A stretch of 64,000 nt of DNA from Saccharothrix australiensis (GTDB lineage: Bacteria; Actinomycetota; Actinomycetes; Mycobacteriales; Pseudonocardiaceae): assembly GCF_003634935.1 (NCBI RefSeq), contig NZ_RBXO01000001.1, forward strand, positions 2,009,501-2,073,500. The letters run 5' to 3'. The notes under the pieces were generated by a model, which was given only the letters and a program-made list of their open reading frames with translations, was not told the origin of the DNA and ran no database searches. Shown in pieces: positions 60,361 through 64,000 of this stretch; the first letter of the stretch is position 1, and each line of letters begins with the position of its first letter. The translations under genes and the position numbers were made by a program.

Positions 60361-61841
60361 GCGGGGACCACCATGCCGTGCCGCACCAGCTCGCGGACCA
60401 CCGGCAGCGCCGCGCGGGCCAGCGCGTCGGCGTCCAGGTCCTGGGCGTACGCGAGCAGCGTGACCAGGTCCGCGAGCGGCAACGCGCCCCGGAACCCCGC
60501 CAGCAGCCGGGCGGCGGTCTCGTCCAACTCGTGCTGCCAACCGGGCCCGTCGGTGCGGTGCAGGCGGCGCACGACCGGCTCCCAGCCCTCGTCCGACGGC
60601 GCGGAGACCTCCTCCAGCAGCACGCTCCCCGGCACGGTGAACCGGGTGGCCAGCAACTGCTCGTCGTCGTGCTCGCGCAGCCACCGCACGCGGTCCAGCC
60701 ACGCGGCGGACTCCGGGCCCAGCGGGTCGTCATAGGCGTGGCGCAGGTCCTCGCACACCACCTCGGGGTGCGCGACGTCGGTGCGGCGCAGGGTGACGAA
60801 CCCGAAACCGACGCCCTCGACGTCGTTCGCGGCGAACCAGTCGAGCCACGCGTCGGCCTTCGCCCGGCCCTCGGCCGACCGGGGGTCCACGCCCGCGTCC
60901 CGCAGCCACGTCCCGACGTACAGCGCGGGGTCGGCCACGTCCCGCTGCACGAACCACGCGTCGACGTGCTTGGGCAGCCACCCCGACACCCGGTCCGCCC
61001 AGTCCTCGCCCTTGCGGTGCAGCCAGGACGCGAGCAGCTGGCCGACGCCGCCCTCGTTCAGGAACGCGGGCAGCTGCCGCACGACCAGGGCGCTGGCGTC
61101 GTCGCCGCTCAGCCCCGAGTCGCGGTAGACGTAGTCGACGCGCGGCGGGCCCACCACGAACGGCGGGTTGCACACCACCTGGTCGAACGACCGGTTGCGC
61201 AGCGGCGCGAACCACTCGCCCCGCCGCAGCTCGACGTCGACCTCGTTGAGCCGGAAGGTGCCCTGCGCGAGCCGCAGCGCCCGCTCGGACAGGTCGGTCG
61301 CGGTGATCCGCTCGGCGTGGCGGCTCGCGTGCAGCGCCTGGACGCCGCAGCCGGTGCCCAGGTCGAGCAGCGTGCCCACCGGGCGGCGGGAGGTGGCCCT
61401 GGCCAGGCTGATCGACGCGTGGCCGACGCCGAGCACGTGGTCGGCGGGCACCGGTCCGCCGCGCTGGTCGGCGTCCAGGTCGGCGACCACCCACCACGAG
61501 CCGTCGTCGTCGCCGTACGGGCGGATGTCCAGCCCGGCCCGCAGCCGGTCGCCGGACCGCACGAGCACCTGCGCCGCCAGCGCCCGCTCGACGTCCAACC
61601 CGTCCAGGGCGGCGGCGACGTCGGCGGGCCGCTCGGCGTCGCCGAGCAGGAACAGCCGGATCAGCGTGCCCAGCGCGCCGGCGTCCCGCGAGACCCGCCG
61701 GGCGGCCTCCGGCTCGCCCCGGCCCAGGGCGGCGTGGGCCTGCGGCCCGAGCACGCCCACCACCCCGTCGGCGTGGTACCCGGCGGTCAGGAATGCGTCG
61801 CGCAGCCGCGCGGTCAGCTCAGTGGAGAGATCAGGAAGCAC
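60357..61841 (-). CDS. Class I SAM-dependent methyltransferase, HemK/RlmG-like
   Basis: A 494-residue protein with an N-terminal domain of about 150 residues, a Rossmann methyltransferase core and a C-terminal winged-helix-like part. SAM loop LLDLGTGCG (158-166), and NPPF (225-228), the motif of enzymes that methylate amide or amino nitrogens of protein Gln or nucleic-acid bases. The start at 61841 is chosen for its GGGAGGA. Coupled to dtd, which suggests a translation-related target such as rRNA or a ribosomal or release factor; not proven. Confidence 0.78.
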   Translation of the reverse strand: MLPDLSTELTARLRDAFLTAGYHADGVVGVLGPQAHAALGRGEPEAARRVSRDAGALGTLIRLFLLGDAERPADVAAALDGLDVERALAAQVLVRSGDRLRAGLDIRPYGDDDGSWWVVADLDADQRGGPVPADHVLGVGHASISLARATSRRPVGTLLDLGTGCGVQALHASRHAERITATDLSERALRLAQGTFRLNEVDVELRRGEWFAPLRNRSFDQVVCNPPFVVGPPRVDYVYRDSGLSGDDASALVVRQLPAFLNEGGVGQLLASWLHRKGEDWADRVSGWLPKHVDAWFVQRDVADPALYVGTWLRDAGVDPRSAEGRAKADAWLDWFAANDVEGVGFGFVTLRRTDVAHPEVVCEDLRHAYDDPLGPESAAWLDRVRWLREHDDEQLLATRFTVPGSVLLEEVSAPSDEGWEPVVRRLHRTDGPGWQHELDETAARLLAGFRGALPLADLVTLLAYAQDLDADALARAALPVVRELVRHGMVVPA

Positions 61842-61902
61842 AGCCAATCCTCCCGCGCCCACCCGCCCGTCGCCGGCGAGGGTGGCCGCGCGCCGCCACC
61901 GG

Positions 61903-63423
61903 TCACCCGGCGGCCGAGGGGCGGCGCGCCCCGATCGCCAGCGTGATCGCCATCGCCAGCCGCTGGTCCGGGTCGTCCAGCGGCAGCGAGGTCACCTCGG
62001 CCATCTTCTGCATCCGGTACCGCAGCGTGTTGGGGTGCACGGACAGCGCCTTCGCCGCCTCCCTGGCGTCGCCCTGCGCGGCCAGCCACGCCTGGAGCGT
62101 CATCGCGTACTGCGTGCCGAACGCCCGGTCGTGCCGCACCAGGTCGGCCACCGGCCCCCGGCCGGGCAGCCGCCCCGACTCGGCCACCGCCGCGAGCCTG
62201 CGCAGCAGCACCTGCGCCCACGCCTGGTCGTAGACGACGGGCTCACCGGACGCCAGCGCCAGGCACTCGTCGGCCTCGTGCCGGGACGCGGGGAGCTGCG
62301 CCGCGTCGGCCCGGCCACCGATGCCGGCCGCCACGACGGCCTCCGCGGGCAGCTCGCGGATCAGCGACCGCACCCACTCGACCGCGATCACCGGGTCCTC
62401 GCCGCACGGCAGCACCGTGTAGAGGACGTTGCCGAACAGCGCGCTGCGCCCCGGCCGCGACCAGCCGAACCCCGCCGTGGCCCGCTCGAACGCGAGCAGC
62501 GCCGCGCCGTGCTCGCCCTCGCCCGCGTGCGCGTGCACCGCGATCACCCGCAGACCGGTCGACGGCAGCCCGAGCCTGGTGAGGTTGGCCGGCACGCCCT
62601 GGTCCAGGACGCTGATCACCAGGTCGGCCTCGGCCTGCCGTTCGAGGTCCGCGCCCGCCCGCGCGCGCAGCAGGTGGAGAGCGGCGGTCCGCGCGCCGTC
62701 CTGGAGCGCGGCGTGGCGGCCCGCGTCGACGTCGGCCTCCACCTCGACCCAGATCGAGCCGAGCAGCTCCCGGCCCGCCCGGACGGCGACGACCAGCCGA
62801 CCGCCGAGCTGGTCGGTGAGCTTGGGCACGAACAGCGGCTCGTCGCTGCGGGTGAGGTGGGTGAACACGCCGTAGTCGTCCAGCGCCTGCCGGGCCTCGT
62901 CGGGCACCCGGCGGCCGAGGATGGTCTGCACGCGCACCTGGTCGACGCCCTGCTGCCGGTAGGAGTAGGCCAGCACGCGCGACTGCTGGTCCTCGATCGT
63001 CACGGGGCCGCCGACCACGGCCGCGATGGCGTCGGCCACGGCGAACAAATCGCCCGAGCCCTCCCGCTGCCCGCTGAGCACCAGCGTGTGCGCGACGTTG
63101 GCCAGCTGGCCCCACGGCACCGACGGGTCCACCAGCAGCACCGCCGCGCCCGACCGCCGGGCCGCCGCGACGATCCGCTCGTCCAGCGGGGGAGCGCCGT
63201 GCAGCACCACGGCCGCCGCGTTCGTCGACCCGACCAGCCGGGCCGCCGCGGCGGGCGAGGGCACGCCGAGGCCGAGCAGCACGTCGTCCGGTGCGACGGT
63301 GGTGTGCTCGGTCGGGTCGTGCAGGGCGACACCGCGCAGCTCGACGTCCCGGCCGCGCGGCGCGCAGCTCAGGTGCGTGCCCAGGCTGCCGAGCACGTCC
63401 ACGAGCCGATCAAGGGCCACCAC
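61903..63423 (-). CDS. PucR/CdaR-family transcriptional regulator
   Basis: A 506-residue regulator. The N-terminal part (about 1-130) is a PucR-type ligand domain variant (GVALHDPTEHTTVAPDDVLLG), the middle a GGDEF-like GAF region (about 150-380), and the C-terminus the HTH_30 domain (WLAAQGDAREAAKALSVHPNTLRYRMQKM in outline, about 445-485). Members control purine, amino-acid or sugar-acid catabolism; no catabolic operon adjoins, so the target is unclear. Divergent from the DUF3099 gene. Confidence 0.85.
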   Translation of the reverse strand: MVALDRLVDVLGSLGTHLSCAPRGRDVELRGVALHDPTEHTTVAPDDVLLGLGVPSPAAAARLVGSTNAAAVVLHGAPPLDERIVAAARRSGAAVLLVDPSVPWGQLANVAHTLVLSGQREGSGDLFAVADAIAAVVGGPVTIEDQQSRVLAYSYRQQGVDQVRVQTILGRRVPDEARQALDDYGVFTHLTRSDEPLFVPKLTDQLGGRLVVAVRAGRELLGSIWVEVEADVDAGRHAALQDGARTAALHLLRARAGADLERQAEADLVISVLDQGVPANLTRLGLPSTGLRVIAVHAHAGEGEHGAALLAFERATAGFGWSRPGRSALFGNVLYTVLPCGEDPVIAVEWVRSLIRELPAEAVVAAGIGGRADAAQLPASRHEADECLALASGEPVVYDQAWAQVLLRRLAAVAESGRLPGRGPVADLVRHDRAFGTQYAMTLQAWLAAQGDAREAAKALSVHPNTLRYRMQKMAEVTSLPLDDPDQRLAMAITLAIGARRPSAAG

Positions 63424-63634
63424 GGTCGGATCCTACGGTCGGCGCGGTGCCGGCGCGGTCGAGTGGGACCGATCGTGGGCACGCGTCGCGCGGCGGGCGA
63501 CGGGCCCACCGGGATCGCGCGGGTGACAACGGCTTCCGCGACGGCTTCCGCGACCCGCCGCCGACCGTGTGGCCGGTCACCGCGGGCGGAATACCTCGCC
63601 CGGCAGGTGTCGCCCGCGACCGCGGAGTGGGACG

Positions 63635-63958
63635 ATGGAACACATGGTCGACCACGAGCGCGACGGGGCACCGGTGCTCATCACCGAAGCGGCGCCTTCC
63701 TACGAGGACCAGCACGCCGCGCGCAAGCGCAAGTACGCGATCATGATGGGCGCCCGCATCCCGTGCCTGGTCCTGGCGATGGTGTTCTACCAGACCTGGT
63801 GGCTGGCACTGGCGTTCCTCGTGCTCTCCGTGCCGCTGCCGTGGATGGCGGTGCTCATCGCGAACGACCGCCCGCCCCGCAAGGCGGAGCAGGCCAACCG
63901 GTTCGTCAAGGAGCGGCGCGCCCTGGAAGCCAGGGGCCATCAGGTCATCGAGGGCTGA
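63635..63958 (+). CDS. DUF3099 membrane protein
   Basis: A 107-residue actinobacterial membrane protein with two helices (about 35-55 and 57-78; RIPCLVLAMVFYQTWWLALAF in outline) and basic cytoplasmic ends. N-terminal VLITEAAPSYEDQHAARKRKY is the DUF3099 signature. A second in-frame ATG three codons on is possible. Function unknown. The remaining 42 bp of the window show no feature. Confidence 0.85.
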   Translation: MEHMVDHERDGAPVLITEAAPSYEDQHAARKRKYAIMMGARIPCLVLAMVFYQTWWLALAFLVLSVPLPWMAVLIANDRPPRKAEQANRFVKERRALEARGHQVIEG

Positions 63959-64000
63959 GCACCCACCGCGGCCACGGCCCGCGCCGCCGCCGTCACCCCG

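Overview
This is a chromosomal segment of a very GC-rich actinobacterium. Third codon positions are almost always G or C, GTG starts are common, and adjacent genes often share ATGA or GTGA stop/start overlaps. The gene set (IdeR-type DtxR, SigB-type sigma factor, gluABCD with its two-component system, mycothiol-type MDMPI protein, DUF4192, DUF3558, DUF3099, Scr1/DUF397 pair) points to Pseudonocardiales. Saccharothrix, Actinosynnema or Lentzea relatives are the closest guess; this is inference, not a database identification. I saw no rRNA, tRNA, CRISPR array, prophage or biosynthetic gene cluster.

Layout. 0-4.8 kb: a GluK/GluR-like two-component system divergent from the glutamate ABC transporter gluABCD, closed by a long palindromic terminator. 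4.8-8.1 kb: baeRF-type and EcsC-type proteins, then an apparently undescribed locus with a strong promoter, a leaderless 7-codon leader peptide, attenuator-like hairpins and two small arginine-rich proteins, then a CBS protein. 8.1-19 kb: CGNR zinc-finger regulator, MDMPI-like enzyme, arylamine N-acetyltransferase, a Tat-exported lyase-like protein, endonuclease V, LysR/GH4 pair, esterase/MFS pair, and secreted X-Pro peptidase and M23 peptidase. 19-23 kb: DUF4192 protein with a long Pro/Thr tail, then a graveyard of IS3 and IS256 remnants beside a TmrB-like gene. 23-28.2 kb: minus-strand ideR-galK-galE-S9 peptidase series. 28.2-35.8 kb: sulfurtransferase, DUF3558 lipoprotein, a lysine deacetylase/acetyltransferase operon (acuC-pat), and an orphan glutamate-type binding lipoprotein whose promoter resembles that of gluABCD. 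35-41.3 kb: a complete aminoethylphosphonate uptake and catabolism operon under a GntR/UTRA regulator. 41.5-46.8 kb: small unknown proteins, RtcB, and a DrrAB-type exporter, with a 0.5-kb field of very long hairpins between rtcB and drrB. 46.9-54 kb: an accessory patch with GNAT, a two-gene Septu-like ATPase/HNH system, Scr1/DUF397 pair and an NB-ARC/TPR protein. 54-64 kb: IclR regulator, two related lipoproteins, a 17-bp minisatellite, class I fumarase, SigB-type sigma factor, Dtd, a methyltransferase, a PucR regulator and a DUF3099 membrane protein.

The most interesting items are: (1) a roughly 180-240 nt repeat element present three times (29.1 kb and an inverted pair at 44.5-44.9 kb) whose long stems differ in sequence but keep pairing; (2) the leaderless leader-peptide/attenuator locus at 6.77-7.34 kb; (3) the Septu-like pair at 47.3-49.4 kb; (4) the promoter sequence shared by gluABCD and the orphan binding protein; (5) the phosphonate operon that has an FAD oxidoreductase where the aminotransferase PhnW would be expected.
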